From: Pseudalkalibacillus sp. SCS-8
GTDB lineage: Bacteria; Bacillota; Bacilli; Bacillales; Fictibacillaceae
Reading direction: 5' to 3'
Assembly (NCBI RefSeq): GCF_040126055.1
Contig: NZ_CP143541.1
Location: forward strand, 3,286,001-3,350,000
DNA: 64,000 nucleotides
The notes below the pieces were generated by a model. It was not told the origin of the DNA and did not search any database. It was given only the letters and a program-made list of their open reading frames with translations. The position numbers and the translations under genes are program-made. Positions 9,127-18,011 of the stretch are shown here, one piece after another. How positions within the stretch are numbered: position 1 is the first letter of the stretch; the number at the start of each line of letters is the position of its first letter.

Positions 9127-10635
9127 CTATTTTCCTCCTGTAGAAAAATAAAGAATTTCTTCTTCTGTCGTTTCTGAGGTGACGAGTTCTTTCACGATCT
9201 CACCGTCGTACATAACGTAAACACGGTCAGTCAGCGCCATGATCTCCTGCAGTTCACTTGAGGCATAAAGGATTCCTTTCCCCTCCATCGCAAGCGAGCT
9301 GATGAGTTCGAAAATGTCCCCTTTCGCCCCCACATCAACTCCCTTCGTCGGCTCATCGAACATGAGAAGCTCTGCATCCGTCATCAACCATTTCCCAACG
9401 GCGACCTTCTGCTGGTTCCCGCCTGAAAGCAAGGCGACCTTCTGATTCTCATGTGGTGTTTTCACCCCGATATCCTGGATCATTTTCCTTGCGACTTCAC
9501 GCTCTTTTTTCGGATTCAAAAAAAGTGATCCACGTGTGAACTTCTTCAGATTGGCGGCAGTCAGGTTAGCATAGATCGGCTCCTCGACAAGCACGCCTTC
9601 CTTTCTCCGCTCCTCAGGAACAAGGGCCAATCCTTGCTGTACTGCATGATATGGCGTCTTCGCTTTAATTTCGTTTCCTTTTAAATGGATGGAGCCACGT
9701 TCGATTTCGAAAGCACCAAAGAGCGTTTTACAAAGCTCCGTCTTGCCTGCTCCAACGAGCCCCGCAATCCCGACGATTTCACCGGATCGGACTTCGAGAC
9801 TGATATTTTTCACCTTCTGATCCTTTTCGGTCACATTCTCCACATGGAACATGACGTCACCGAGCGCAACGTTATGTTTGAACTTTTCTTCATTAAACGA
9901 TTTACCGAGCATCGCCTCGACGACTTCTCGTTGTGTCATGTCCTTGATCGCGCCATGCTTCACAATTTTTCCGTCCTTCATAATCGTGATCTCTTCACAG
10001 ATTTCAAAGAGCTCCGGTAGTCGGTGAGAGATGAAGATGATTCCGACATGGTGATTATCTGCAAGATCACGTACAATCCTGAACAATTCGTCGGTTTCAC
10101 GCTGACTGAGTGGTGCCGTCGGCTCGTCCAGGATAAGGAACTTCCGATCTTCCACAATCGCACGAGCAAGCAAGACCAACTGCTTCTCCGCAAGGGTCAA
10201 ATCCATCACCTTTGTTTTCGTATTAAGATGAACATTCATCCTGTTAAGGACCTCTTCGGCCCGGCGATGGACGACCTTCCAATCGACACGTTGCTTCCGC
10301 CCCATCTTGTTCACGAGAATATCGAGCATGATGTTTTCCCCAACATCCAAATATGGGATGAGCGCCATATCGACTTCTTGATACACGATGTCGATTCCGA
10401 GTTCCTTTGCATCCTTCGGGGTCCGGATCTCAACCTTTTCCCCATTCATGTGGATGGACCCTGTATAATGGTCATGCGCACCGGCAAGCACCTTCATGAG
10501 CGTCGATTTCCCTGCTCCGTTTGCACCAATCAACGCATGAATCGTGCCTGTTTCCATCGTAAAATCAACATTCGAAAGCGCTTTTACGCCCGGAAATTCA
10601 ATGGATATGTCCTTCATTTCGAGTAATGTACTCAC
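9127..10635 (-). CDS. Ribose-type ABC transporter ATPase with two nucleotide-binding domains
   Basis: The protein of about 502 residues is an RbsA/MglA-like tandem ATPase. The first domain has Walker A GANGAGKST, a divergent signature LTLAEKQ, and FLILDEPTAPLS. The second has GLVGAGKTE, the signature LSGGNQQKVAVGKWL and LLMFDEPTKGVDVGAK. An in-frame ATG at 10641 is fused directly to the ribosome site, whereas GTG at 10635 lies six bases from GAGGTGG, so the GTG start is chosen. It is the second gene of the operon, 81 bases after the binding-protein gene, with a stem-loop between them. Confidence 0.9.
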   Translation of the reverse strand: MSTLLEMKDISIEFPGVKALSNVDFTMETGTIHALIGANGAGKSTLMKVLAGAHDHYTGSIHMNGEKVEIRTPKDAKELGIDIVYQEVDMALIPYLDVGENIMLDILVNKMGRKQRVDWKVVHRRAEEVLNRMNVHLNTKTKVMDLTLAEKQLVLLARAIVEDRKFLILDEPTAPLSQRETDELFRIVRDLADNHHVGIIFISHRLPELFEICEEITIMKDGKIVKHGAIKDMTQREVVEAMLGKSFNEEKFKHNVALGDVMFHVENVTEKDQKVKNISLEVRSGEIVGIAGLVGAGKTELCKTLFGAFEIERGSIHLKGNEIKAKTPYHAVQQGLALVPEERRKEGVLVEEPIYANLTAANLKKFTRGSLFLNPKKEREVARKMIQDIGVKTPHENQKVALLSGGNQQKVAVGKWLMTDAELLMFDEPTKGVDVGAKGDIFELISSLAMEGKGILYASSELQEIMALTDRVYVMYDGEIVKELVTSETTEEEILYFSTGGK

Positions 10636-10669
10636 AAGCATCCACCTCGATTTGTAGCTTACATAGTGA

Positions 10670-10697
10670 AGGGAAGGTGCGTGTGTCTACCTTCCCT
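10670..10697 (-). other. Intercistronic stem-loop between binding protein and ATPase genes
   Basis: AGGGAAGGT (10670-10678) pairs with ACCTTCCCT (10689-10697) and no T-run follows. Such hairpins commonly protect the upstream binding-protein message or partly terminate it, giving more binding protein than ATPase. Confidence 0.55.
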
Positions 10698-10716
10698 GTT
10701 TGTTACGATCAAGACT

Positions 10717-11802
10717 TTACTTTCCGTACTGTTCTCTCAACTTCTTCATCCAGTCTTCGTTAAAGTCGTCGGATTTGCCCCAGCCTTCAATGACTTGATC
10801 GAGATTGAACATGTTCGTGTCCGCTTTCAAGTCTTCCTGCTTTACAAGGTGAGCTTCAAGATTGTACGTGTCCGGCGTCTCTTCACCAGCGATCTTTTTC
10901 GCTAGTAATCTCATATTCATGATTCCTATCAATCTAGGATCGACTGCTGCCGTCGCTTCCCAGCTGCTTCCGTCTTCACGCATGAAATTGATGTCTTGGT
11001 TGGAAATGTCGATGGAAATGAGTTTCACGTCCATACGGTTGTTATCCTTTTGTGCTTTATAAGCGCCCTTCGCCATTTCATCCCATGAACCCCAAATCGC
11101 ATCCACTTCACCTTTCGGATACTTTGCGAGGATCGAGCTCACTTTTGCGGCGATATCCCCCTGAACGTTTTGGAAGTTCGTCGGTCCAATCGTTTCAAGA
11201 GTTTCAATCTTTCCTTCATCCTCATATTTCTTGTAAATCTCTTGTCTTCGATCAAGCGGTGGAATTCCAGGTCCGAACCACAATTTGATCACCTTCACTG
11301 GCTTGTTATCGGTAACCTTTACAATTTCACCAAGTGAGAGTTCTGCAAGCTTGTGATCATCCTGTGCAGTTGACGTGATTCCTTCTAACGTCTTCCCGTC
11401 TTTCTCGGCAACCGTATCGAACGTGACGATCTTCATTCCTTTGTCGATTGCCGGTTTCAGCATGTCATACGAGTAATCCTTCTTACCGTGCGAAATGATC
11501 AGCCCGTCATAATCCTTTTGGATCGCTTGCGCAACAAGCTCCTGGAACCTTGCATCATCGTTATCGGAAATGAACGTATCAACCTTAAAGCCGAAAGCTT
11601 CACCTTCACTACGCGCCCCATCTAAAAATTGCTTCGTATGATCATCAGATGGCAGGTTACGGATAACCGCAATTTTAATATCCTCTTGTACAGCATCCGG
11701 AACACCTTCAATCTTTTCAGCTGGCTTGGAAGCACCTTGCGAACATCCCCATAACCCAATCACCGCCACTAAAGAAAGAACCAACAGGAAAATCCTCTTC
11801 AT
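10717..11802 (-). CDS. Ribose-type ABC transporter substrate-binding lipoprotein
   Basis: The 361-residue protein starts at an ATG with AAGGGGGATATGT before it; an upstream in-frame ATG at 11835 lacks a ribosome site and would spoil the signal peptide. The signal ends in a lipobox (VIGLWGC). The mature part has the periplasmic-binding-protein type 1 fold: IKIAVIRNLPSDDHTKQFLDG, then YDGLIISHGKKD and GEVDAIWGSWDEMAKGAY. It would capture the sugar outside the cell and pass it to the permease. It is the first gene of the operon, directly behind the promoter, operator and cre-like sites. Confidence 0.9.
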   Translation of the reverse strand: MKRIFLLVLSLVAVIGLWGCSQGASKPAEKIEGVPDAVQEDIKIAVIRNLPSDDHTKQFLDGARSEGEAFGFKVDTFISDNDDARFQELVAQAIQKDYDGLIISHGKKDYSYDMLKPAIDKGMKIVTFDTVAEKDGKTLEGITSTAQDDHKLAELSLGEIVKVTDNKPVKVIKLWFGPGIPPLDRRQEIYKKYEDEGKIETLETIGPTNFQNVQGDIAAKVSSILAKYPKGEVDAIWGSWDEMAKGAYKAQKDNNRMDVKLISIDISNQDINFMREDGSSWEATAAVDPRLIGIMNMRLLAKKIAGEETPDTYNLEAHLVKQEDLKADTNMFNLDQVIEGWGKSDDFNEDWMKKLREQYGK

Positions 11803-11845
11803 ACATATCCCCCTTGGATAAAAGATTCTGTCCATCCCAAACCTA

Positions 11846-11860
11846 TGTAAGCGCTTCCCA
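11846..11860 (-). promoter_or_regulatory. Candidate cre (CcpA) site
   Basis: TGTAAGCGCTTCCCA centres on AAGCGCTT, the core of catabolite-responsive elements, with about two deviations from the consensus. It lies between the promoter and the first gene, a roadblock position for CcpA-mediated repression. Confidence 0.45.
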
Positions 11861-11885
11861 GATGCCCTAAGAAATATATGTGAAC

Positions 11886-11926
11886 TTATGTTTTTTTATG
11901 TTTGAAATGAACATTAATTAACATAA
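11886..11926 (-). promoter_or_regulatory. Large palindromic operator candidate for the DeoR regulator
   Basis: Two 17-base half sites, TTATGTTTTTTTATGTT (11886-11902) and AACATTAATTAACATAA (11910-11926), are inverted around a seven-base spacer. Each half contains two ATGTT units. The palindrome begins at the -10 box and covers the expected transcription start, a typical repressor position. Confidence 0.55.
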
Positions 11927-11953
11927 ATATAACACCTTTTTGTGGTATGTCAA
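11926..11953 (-). promoter_or_regulatory. Sigma-A promoter of the sugar salvage operon
   Basis: On the minus strand TTGACA (complement of 11948-11953) and TATATT (complement of 11926-11931) are separated by 16 bases, about 125 bases ahead of the binding-protein start. Confidence 0.7.
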
Positions 11954-11969
11954 TATTTTCAAAGTAAAA

Positions 11970-12031
11970 AAGTGTCAGACATTATTAAGGAAGCACTTGA
12001 TTACAAGCCTCCGTAATGGTGTCTGACACTT
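11970..12031. repeat. REP-like palindrome, copy 2
   Basis: AAGTGTCAGACATTATT at the left is inverted at the right as AATGGTGTCTGACACTT (15 of 17 positions pair). It lies immediately upstream of the salvage operon promoter. Confidence 0.8.
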
Positions 12032-12340
12032 ATTAACTCTTTGAATATTTAGTTGTTAAGGGGATATAAGTTTTATACATAAATTTGCGTAAGTCTTGTC
12101 TCCGGCTAGGCACAAACGTGCATAATCCCGTAATGATAAGTTGTTTCTAAATATGGAAGAGCATCTAAGATGATAATGTCCTAACTATAAGTACCAGACC
12201 GTCAACCACTTCTCACCCTTTCCATAGAAGTCTCCCCTTTCAATTACGCCCTTAACCCCGATATTACTATGATATTATTCCCATACAAAGGTTGATAAAT
12301 AGTAAGTAAGTTAGGGTTTGGGTTTTATAGCTTATAGTAA
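12032..12340. other. Gene-free interval between the salvage operon and the polysaccharide cluster
   Basis: No frame with a ribosome site, no RNA gene and no convincing terminator for the flippase gene was found here. It marks the sharp boundary between moderate-GC sequence to the left and the AT-rich cluster to the right. Confidence 0.5.
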
Positions 12341-13579
12341 TTATACTTTCTTTCCAGAAATATATATACTGATAAACCTTACAATTTCCGCAATAATTGT
12401 AGAGTATACAGCACCCCAAATACCTATTTTAGGAATAAACAAAATATTAATAATTAAATTAACAAGGGCCGATATGGTACTACTTGTAGCAATTGACTTG
12501 GTTTTTTTATGGTAGAATAATTTAGCCACTGCAATATAATAAAACCCATTAACAATCTGGCTTAATAATAGAATCGGAATAATTTCTACCGCTTCATGAA
12601 ATTCTGGAGATGTTAATTTTTTTGTTGCATAGATTGCTATAGGAATCGCTAAAACCCCAAAAATTATGACTACATACGCAAAAGCTTTAAGCATATTCTT
12701 GGCTGATTTCTCATTTCCTTCTTTTCTTAGCCGCATATACCGAGGAATTAATGCACTATTAACACTTATGTAGAACATTCCTAGAACCATTGAGATTTGA
12801 GCTGCTAAAGCATATATTCCAAGCTGAGCATGGATTACATATTTCTCTAGAATAATTCGATCAGATGCATTAATTATCCAACCACTGGCAGCATGTGGAA
12901 GAAGGGGTAAGCTAAAAAATAAGCTAGACTTTAAAAAAACAAGATTAAAGGTTAATTTAATGTGTTTTATCTGACTGTAAAAAACAATTAAAACCATAAA
13001 AAATGTAATAATTAATTGTGAAAGTAAGGCCGATTCAGCTCCAAGATCTAACTTTACAAGAAAGAAAAAGGTCAACAAAACAACTAATATTGATTTTATT
13101 ATATTTATCAACACAAATAATCCAGCTTTTTCTTGTGCTCTTATAAAAGTTAAAGGAAGTGCAAACAAAGCTGAAAGCCAAGCTAATCCTACCAAGTAAA
13201 AAAAGAAGGGGTATATTGGAATATTGTTAAACAATATTCCACCAATGCTTTTACTAAAAAATAAGAAAAGCAAAGATAAAATAGAAGAAAAACCTAAAAC
13301 AAATATAAAAATTGTGCCTAAATATTCTTTTTGCTTTTGCGGCTCCTCTAAAAAGTCATAATAATAACGTGTAACTGCAACATGTAAGGATAATAAAAGT
13401 ATGAGTTCAAATAAACCTATTAATGTTTGAACAGTAGTCATAATACCGTACTCTGCCGGGGACAAGTAGTAAGTATATACAGGTAACATTATAAAACCAA
13501 TCAATGGAGTTATCATTGAACCAAGTGTATATAATATCGAATTTTTAAAAAACGTATTTTTAACCAATCTTGATAACAT
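12341..13579 (-). CDS. Wzx-type polysaccharide flippase
   Basis: The 412-residue, very hydrophobic protein has roughly 12 transmembrane spans and the N-terminal pattern of the polysaccharide transporter family (LYTLGSMITPLIGFIMLPVYTYYLSPAEYG), in which the PAEYG motif is characteristic. It should flip undecaprenyl-linked repeat units across the membrane for Wzy polymerisation. It is the last gene of the cluster, 68 bases after the KdsC-like gene. MOP-family O-antigen flippase is secure; the exact substrate is not. Confidence 0.88.
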   Translation of the reverse strand: MLSRLVKNTFFKNSILYTLGSMITPLIGFIMLPVYTYYLSPAEYGIMTTVQTLIGLFELILLLSLHVAVTRYYYDFLEEPQKQKEYLGTIFIFVLGFSSILSLLFLFFSKSIGGILFNNIPIYPFFFYLVGLAWLSALFALPLTFIRAQEKAGLFVLINIIKSILVVLLTFFFLVKLDLGAESALLSQLIITFFMVLIVFYSQIKHIKLTFNLVFLKSSLFFSLPLLPHAASGWIINASDRIILEKYVIHAQLGIYALAAQISMVLGMFYISVNSALIPRYMRLRKEGNEKSAKNMLKAFAYVVIIFGVLAIPIAIYATKKLTSPEFHEAVEIIPILLLSQIVNGFYYIAVAKLFYHKKTKSIATSSTISALVNLIINILFIPKIGIWGAVYSTIIAEIVRFISIYISGKKV

Positions 13580-13647
13580 GAAAACAATGCCTTTCTTTAT
13601 AAATATTTTAGATTTCAGGCATTTAATTTTGGTTGAATTAATTTAAA

Positions 13648-14115
13648 TTAAAACTTGTTATTATTAATTAAGTAATCAATAAACTCTCGTACCGCACCTT
13701 CGCCTCCATTTTTATTACTAACAAAATCTGAAATTTTTATCACTTCATCTACAGCATCTGCGGGACAACCTATCACACCACACATTTTCATACAATCCAA
13801 ATCGTTTTCGTCATCCCCAATATATGCAATTTGGCTTAAATCACAATTGTAATGTGTAGATAATTCTTTTAATTTTTCCGCTTTATTATTTATTCCTTGG
13901 TAAGTTTCAGTAATATTCAGCTCTTGTGCTCTATAAGGTAGTATTTCAGATTCCCGTCCTGTAATTATTACTGGGATAACATTCTTAGAATGAACCTTGA
14001 TTATTCCCATACCATCTTTCACATTAAAGGCTTTCATAATTTCACCATGGGGACCACAATAAATTTTACCATCAGTCAAAGTTCCATCTACGTCCATTAC
14101 TAGTATTTTAATCAT
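13648..14115 (-). CDS. kdsC: KdsC-like 3-deoxy-D-manno-octulosonate 8-phosphate phosphatase
   Basis: The 155-residue HAD-superfamily protein has the KdsC signature MDVDGTLTDGKIY (nucleophile about D8, acid D10), KAFNVKDGMGI, an ITGRES motif and IGDDENDLDCM. Length and lack of a large cap match KdsC, which forms a tetramer and removes phosphate from Kdo-8-phosphate. The ATG overlaps the stop of the KdsD-like gene by four bases. Together with KdsD and KdsA it completes Kdo formation. Related phosphatases for sialic-acid-like sugars share this fold, but KdsA and KdsD next to it favour Kdo. Confidence 0.88.
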   Translation of the reverse strand: MIKILVMDVDGTLTDGKIYCGPHGEIMKAFNVKDGMGIIKVHSKNVIPVIITGRESEILPYRAQELNITETYQGINNKAEKLKELSTHYNCDLSQIAYIGDDENDLDCMKMCGVIGCPADAVDEVIKISDFVSNKNGGEGAVREFIDYLINNNKF

Positions 14116-15077
14116 AGAACTATTCCTATGTTCAATATATCCTGGAGTCTAATCGTACCTACAACCTTATTTTTTGAATCCACAACAGGGGCACTGGAAA
14201 TATTTTTTTGCTTTAATATTTGTAGAGCTTCAACTGCCATAATTTCTTCATCAAATATTGTTGGTGTTTGGGTCATTATTTCATCAACATCTAAGCCATA
14301 AACATTTACACCATTCTCGAGTTGTCGCCTCAAATCCCCATCTGTGATAACCCCTAATATAGTGTTTTCTCTGTCTACAATTGTTACTACTCCCAGACCC
14401 TTTTTACCCATTTCAATTATCGCACTTCGTAATTTTTCACCTGATTTTATTGTTGCATTATTTTCATCAGTCGCCATTATATCTTTAACCTTATAGAACA
14501 ATTTTTTTCCTAATGAGCCAGCAGGATGATATAGTCCATAATTATCTTCATTAAATCCGTATATTTTTGAGGCAACAACTGCAAGTGCGTCTCCATATAC
14601 GATAGCGGCTGTTGTACTTGATGTTGGCGCTAGACCAAGATAACAAGCTTCTTGAAAGTTAGGAAACACTTGATAACAATCACAATACTTAATTAAAGTA
14701 GAATCTTTATTTCCTGATATTCCAATTAAAGTAGCTCCTATTGCCTTAATATTCGAAAGCATTCTTATTATTTCTTCACTTTCTCCGCTATAACTTATGG
14801 CAATTACCACATCGTCTTCACTTATCATACCTAGATCTCCATGAAGAGCTTCTGCGGGATGTAAGAAAAAAGAAGGTGTACCTAAACTTGCCAATGTCGC
14901 AGATATTTTACGTCCAACATGTCCTGGTTTGCCCATACCAGTAATAATCACTTTTCCTTTACACTCTGATATAGTATGTAAAATATGTGTAAAGCTATCA
15001 TCTAAACTGTTTCTAATAATATTTAATGCTTCAATTTCTGTATCAAACACTTTCTTTGCCTCATCTACATAATTCAT
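14112..15077 (-). CDS. kdsD: KdsD/KpsF-like arabinose-5-phosphate isomerase
   Basis: The protein has a sugar isomerase (SIS) domain (about residues 35-170: ITGMGKPGHVGRKISATL, HPAEALHGDLGMI, SYSGESEE) followed by two CBS domains (from about 205). This is the layout of D-arabinose-5-phosphate isomerases KdsD, KpsF and GutQ. It interconverts ribulose 5-phosphate and arabinose 5-phosphate, the first committed step to Kdo. The start is placed at 15077, since AAAGGAG lies between an upstream in-frame ATG (15095) and this one. It sits between KdsA and KdsC genes, as in Gram-negative capsule loci. Confidence 0.9.
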   Translation of the reverse strand: MNYVDEAKKVFDTEIEALNIIRNSLDDSFTHILHTISECKGKVIITGMGKPGHVGRKISATLASLGTPSFFLHPAEALHGDLGMISEDDVVIAISYSGESEEIIRMLSNIKAIGATLIGISGNKDSTLIKYCDCYQVFPNFQEACYLGLAPTSSTTAAIVYGDALAVVASKIYGFNEDNYGLYHPAGSLGKKLFYKVKDIMATDENNATIKSGEKLRSAIIEMGKKGLGVVTIVDRENTILGVITDGDLRRQLENGVNVYGLDVDEIMTQTPTIFDEEIMAVEALQILKQKNISSAPVVDSKNKVVGTIRLQDILNIGIVL

Positions 15078-15091
15078 ATAGCTTTCTCCTT

Positions 15092-15862
15092 TCATTGTAC
15101 AGCTTTATAAACCCTTGTTAATTTGATTAATAGACTTTTTAGTTGGTTAAGAGAGACCATATTGGGGCCATCTGATTTGGCATTATCGGGGTCAGGATGT
15201 ACTTCCATAAAAAGTCCTTCAGCACCGACAGCTAATGCAGCTTTAGCAAGATACTCTACATACTCTCTATTACCTCCGGTAGCATCTCCCTTACCTCCTG
15301 GCTTTTGAACACTATGTGTTGCATCAAATATGACAGGATAACCTAGTTTTTGCATTTCCAAAATACTAGTCATGTCAACAACTAATGTATTATAACCAAA
15401 AGTAGTACCTCTCTCACAAAGCATTATTTTTTGAGTACCACTTTCCTCTAATTTATTTACTACATTTCTCATGTCCCATGGTGCTAAAAATTGCGCTTTT
15501 TTTACATTTATTAATTTTCCAGTTTTCGCTGCTGCTATTAACAAATCTGTTTGGCGACATAAAAATGCTGGAATTTGAATTATGTCTACTACTTCTGATA
15601 CTATATTAGCCTGATATGGTTCGTGAATATCTGTAACAATTTTTAAATTGTATTTTTCTTTAACTTTCTTTAAAATTCTTAACCCTTCATCCAAACCAGG
15701 TCCTCTAAATGATTCTATAGATGTTCTATTTGCTTTATCGAATGATGCTTTAAAGTAATACTCAATTCCTAATTCATTAGTAATATCCTTAATCTCTTTT
15801 GCAATATTTAACACCATTTCTTCGTTTTCGATTACACAAGGTCCAGCAATTAATTTAAACAT
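15092..15862 (-). CDS. kdsA: KdsA-like 3-deoxy-D-manno-octulosonate 8-phosphate synthase
   Basis: The 256-residue aldolase-type enzyme condenses phosphoenolpyruvate with arabinose 5-phosphate. It shows [10 protein letters not shown] at the N-terminus, [16 protein letters not shown] and [11 protein letters not shown] with [14 protein letters not shown], all typical of KdsA and not of DAHP or NeuB synthases. The Cys in AGPC (C9) marks the metal-dependent class, as in Aquifex, in contrast to the Asn of E. coli KdsA. It stops 14 bases before the KdsD-like start. Kdo synthesis is very unusual for a Gram-positive, which has no LPS. Confidence 0.9.
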   Translation of the reverse strand: MFKLIAGPCVIENEEMVLNIAKEIKDITNELGIEYYFKASFDKANRTSIESFRGPGLDEGLRILKKVKEKYNLKIVTDIHEPYQANIVSEVVDIIQIPAFLCRQTDLLIAAAKTGKLINVKKAQFLAPWDMRNVVNKLEESGTQKIMLCERGTTFGYNTLVVDMTSILEMQKLGYPVIFDATHSVQKPGGKGDATGGNREYVEYLAKAALAVGAEGLFMEVHPDPDNAKSDGPNMVSLNQLKSLLIKLTRVYKAVQ

Positions 15863-15954
15863 AACAAACTCCTCACATGTAAAATTATATACATTTCTTT
15901 TTAATAACGAATATACTAAAATAATTAATAATACAATTCTAATATTGAATAAAT

Positions 15955-16605
15955 TTAGTTACTTTGAGCCAATTTCAAAGCTAATTCATAATCTTCTTTT
16001 GTATCAATATCTACAGCTTCTATATTATTAACCTCTTGAATATAAGGAGAAAAACCTATTCTTCGACGGTGAGTTGTAAAAATGTCCTTTTCAAAAATAA
16101 AGAAGGCACTAGTTTCTATAAATACAGGTTCCAAATCCTGGGTTCTTGGTACATCATTTAGATCATAGTTAATAGGTTTGTTTCTATACCATGCAAAAGT
16201 TTGAGTTTTTAAAGCTGAAAAAGCAGAATCATTTTCTCCTTGCAAAACTTTTTTTAATGCAGAGTTAATAGTAGTACTTTTTATAAAGGGAGATGTGGTG
16301 TGGGCAAGCACATATATATCTGATTCTACTTCATTTATAAACGATTCATATATATCATATCCCTTTATTAAGTCTCCATCTAAACGTGAGTCTCTTTTTA
16401 AGAATTTAACTTTATTAGGGATATAATTTTTTATTAATTCGTCACTACAGTAAACATAAACCTGATCTATGCTTTCTACTTTTGTCAGAGTATTTAGGAT
16501 ATGCCAGCACAGTGGTTTACCATTTAATTGTAAAATGTTCTTTTTAGGTAACCTTTGACTATTTAATTTAATTGGTACAAAGGCAACCACTCTTTTATTA
16601 TTCAT
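15955..16605 (-). CDS. CMP-sugar synthetase (CMP-Kdo/acylneuraminate cytidylyltransferase family)
   Basis: The 216-residue protein has the nucleotidyltransferase opening [30 protein letters not shown] and later [17 protein letters not shown], matching the CMP-sialate/CMP-Kdo synthetase family. It resembles the NeuA-like branch more than classical KdsB, whose opening is usually IPARxxSTRLPGK. With KdsD, KdsA and KdsC downstream, the likely job is activation of Kdo or a Kdo-like ulosonate with CTP. The gene lies 92 bases ahead of KdsA and 59 bases after the putative transferase. Confidence 0.82.
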   Translation of the reverse strand: MNNKRVVAFVPIKLNSQRLPKKNILQLNGKPLCWHILNTLTKVESIDQVYVYCSDELIKNYIPNKVKFLKRDSRLDGDLIKGYDIYESFINEVESDIYVLAHTTSPFIKSTTINSALKKVLQGENDSAFSALKTQTFAWYRNKPINYDLNDVPRTQDLEPVFIETSAFFIFEKDIFTTHRRRIGFSPYIQEVNNIEAVDIDTKEDYELALKLAQSN

Positions 16606-16664
16606 TTAAACACCATTCCTTGTATTAGAATTTATTTATCCTATTCTTATTTCAAGGATATATA

Positions 16665-17984
16665 TTATTCAAGAGAATTAATAAAATCTAAGTACCTCTC
16701 TTTAACTTTGTTCGGATTAGAATATAAGTGATTTTGGATCTCAAAATATTTTTCTTTTTCATCCAAATTAAGCTTCCCCCAATTACTTACCCTATCTATT
16801 AATTGGTTAGTATTTTCAAATAGATCTCGCTCATTAAGAACTATATTAAAATCAACATCTGTTTTTAACTTATATGATTTCATTTTCTTCAGTAGCATAT
16901 CAGCATATATTGCACTAGCATGAAAAATGGAAAAATCCACATAATGTTTTATATAATCTATCGTATAATTTTTTTCAAGTATCTTTTGACAATATGAATT
17001 ATTAATATACTTTTTAAAAATCATCTTGTTATCAGCAGGATGAGGTTTCAAATAATATTTATAACCATATTTCTTTGAAAAATCGTTAGCGATATTTACT
17101 AACTTTTCAGTAGAATCTTCATAAAATGGATAACTGGGTGTATCTAAGAAAACACAAAATAATTTATTATTATTCTCTTGATTATTCATATCCTTTTTAA
17201 ATGATTCTTTTAAACATTCTAAATTTCCAAGTGGTAATATTCGGTCTGCAGATACACCCGCCTTAATAAATTGTCTTTTAGCAAAATCTCCTTTACATAT
17301 GCAATAATCACTTATAAAATTTAAAATTACACTTTGATTAATTCTGTCTTTAGTTCTATCTCTGTATAAGCACTGTCCATGTTGCAGTGTAACAGTCGTG
17401 GCTCCTTGTATTTTAAAGTACTGTGACAAAATATTACCTTCGAATCCCCCATCATAAAATGTATAAAGTACATTACATTTAATATTCATATTTTCTATAA
17501 ATCTTTTGATTTTTATTGCATTTAAGATTTGCAAGGTAAACCAAAGTCTACTTTTAAAAAGGCGTATGTGCTTTAAAACCATAAAAATTTTAACAAATTT
17601 AGCGATATCAATAATAAAATTTTTATTTATCTTCCTTTTTCCTCTATTATAAATCATTTTAACCTCTTGGTAATTTCCTACCACTTCCTTGAAAATATTC
17701 CAGTATGCATCATGATCTTGTCTATTATATATGATGGTGAAAAGAAGATTCTTTTCTGAATTTCCATTTTTTCTACTTATAGAAAAATATATTGTAAACA
17801 ACCTACTAAGAATTTGCTTTATAATAAATGAGTAAGTCATATTAAATGAGAACCATATATCGTTATATAGAATGCTTCTTATGTTAATGTTTTCTAATTC
17901 TTTTAACGAAATATTATCTAGAATTTTTAAATATTCTTCATGTTTTAAATCCATATTTTTTTTCACTCTATTACCAACTTTCAT
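16665..17984 (-). CDS. Putative CMP-sugar-dependent polysaccharide glycosyltransferase
   Basis: The 439-residue soluble protein has no close family that I recognise with certainty. It carries two GT-B-like landmarks shared by capsule transferases such as polysialyltransferases, KpsS/KpsC and CDP-glycerol transferases: TVTLQHGQCLYRD in the centre and YKYYLKPHPADN toward the C-terminus. It also has an FLDTPSYPFYEDS strand and late DFSIFHASAIYADML. Lying directly before the CMP-sugar synthetase and the Kds genes, it is a good candidate for the enzyme that adds the Kdo-like residue. That role is inference from motifs and position. Confidence 0.6.
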   Translation of the reverse strand: MKVGNRVKKNMDLKHEEYLKILDNISLKELENINIRSILYNDIWFSFNMTYSFIIKQILSRLFTIYFSISRKNGNSEKNLLFTIIYNRQDHDAYWNIFKEVVGNYQEVKMIYNRGKRKINKNFIIDIAKFVKIFMVLKHIRLFKSRLWFTLQILNAIKIKRFIENMNIKCNVLYTFYDGGFEGNILSQYFKIQGATTVTLQHGQCLYRDRTKDRINQSVILNFISDYCICKGDFAKRQFIKAGVSADRILPLGNLECLKESFKKDMNNQENNNKLFCVFLDTPSYPFYEDSTEKLVNIANDFSKKYGYKYYLKPHPADNKMIFKKYINNSYCQKILEKNYTIDYIKHYVDFSIFHASAIYADMLLKKMKSYKLKTDVDFNIVLNERDLFENTNQLIDRVSNWGKLNLDEKEKYFEIQNHLYSNPNKVKERYLDFINSLE

Positions 17985-18011
17985 ACCTTATTCAGTATTT
18001 AGGGATACAGG

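Noticed and set aside
8483..9151. 222-codon plus-strand frame
   Set aside because: Antisense to the ABC permease gene; no ribosome site and no recognisable domain.
11803..11960. SAM riboswitch or T-box ahead of the MtnK/MtnA-like operon
   Set aside because: Methionine-salvage operons often carry an S-box, so the leader was examined. It shows no S-box-like conserved stems, only a promoter, palindromic operator and cre-like site.
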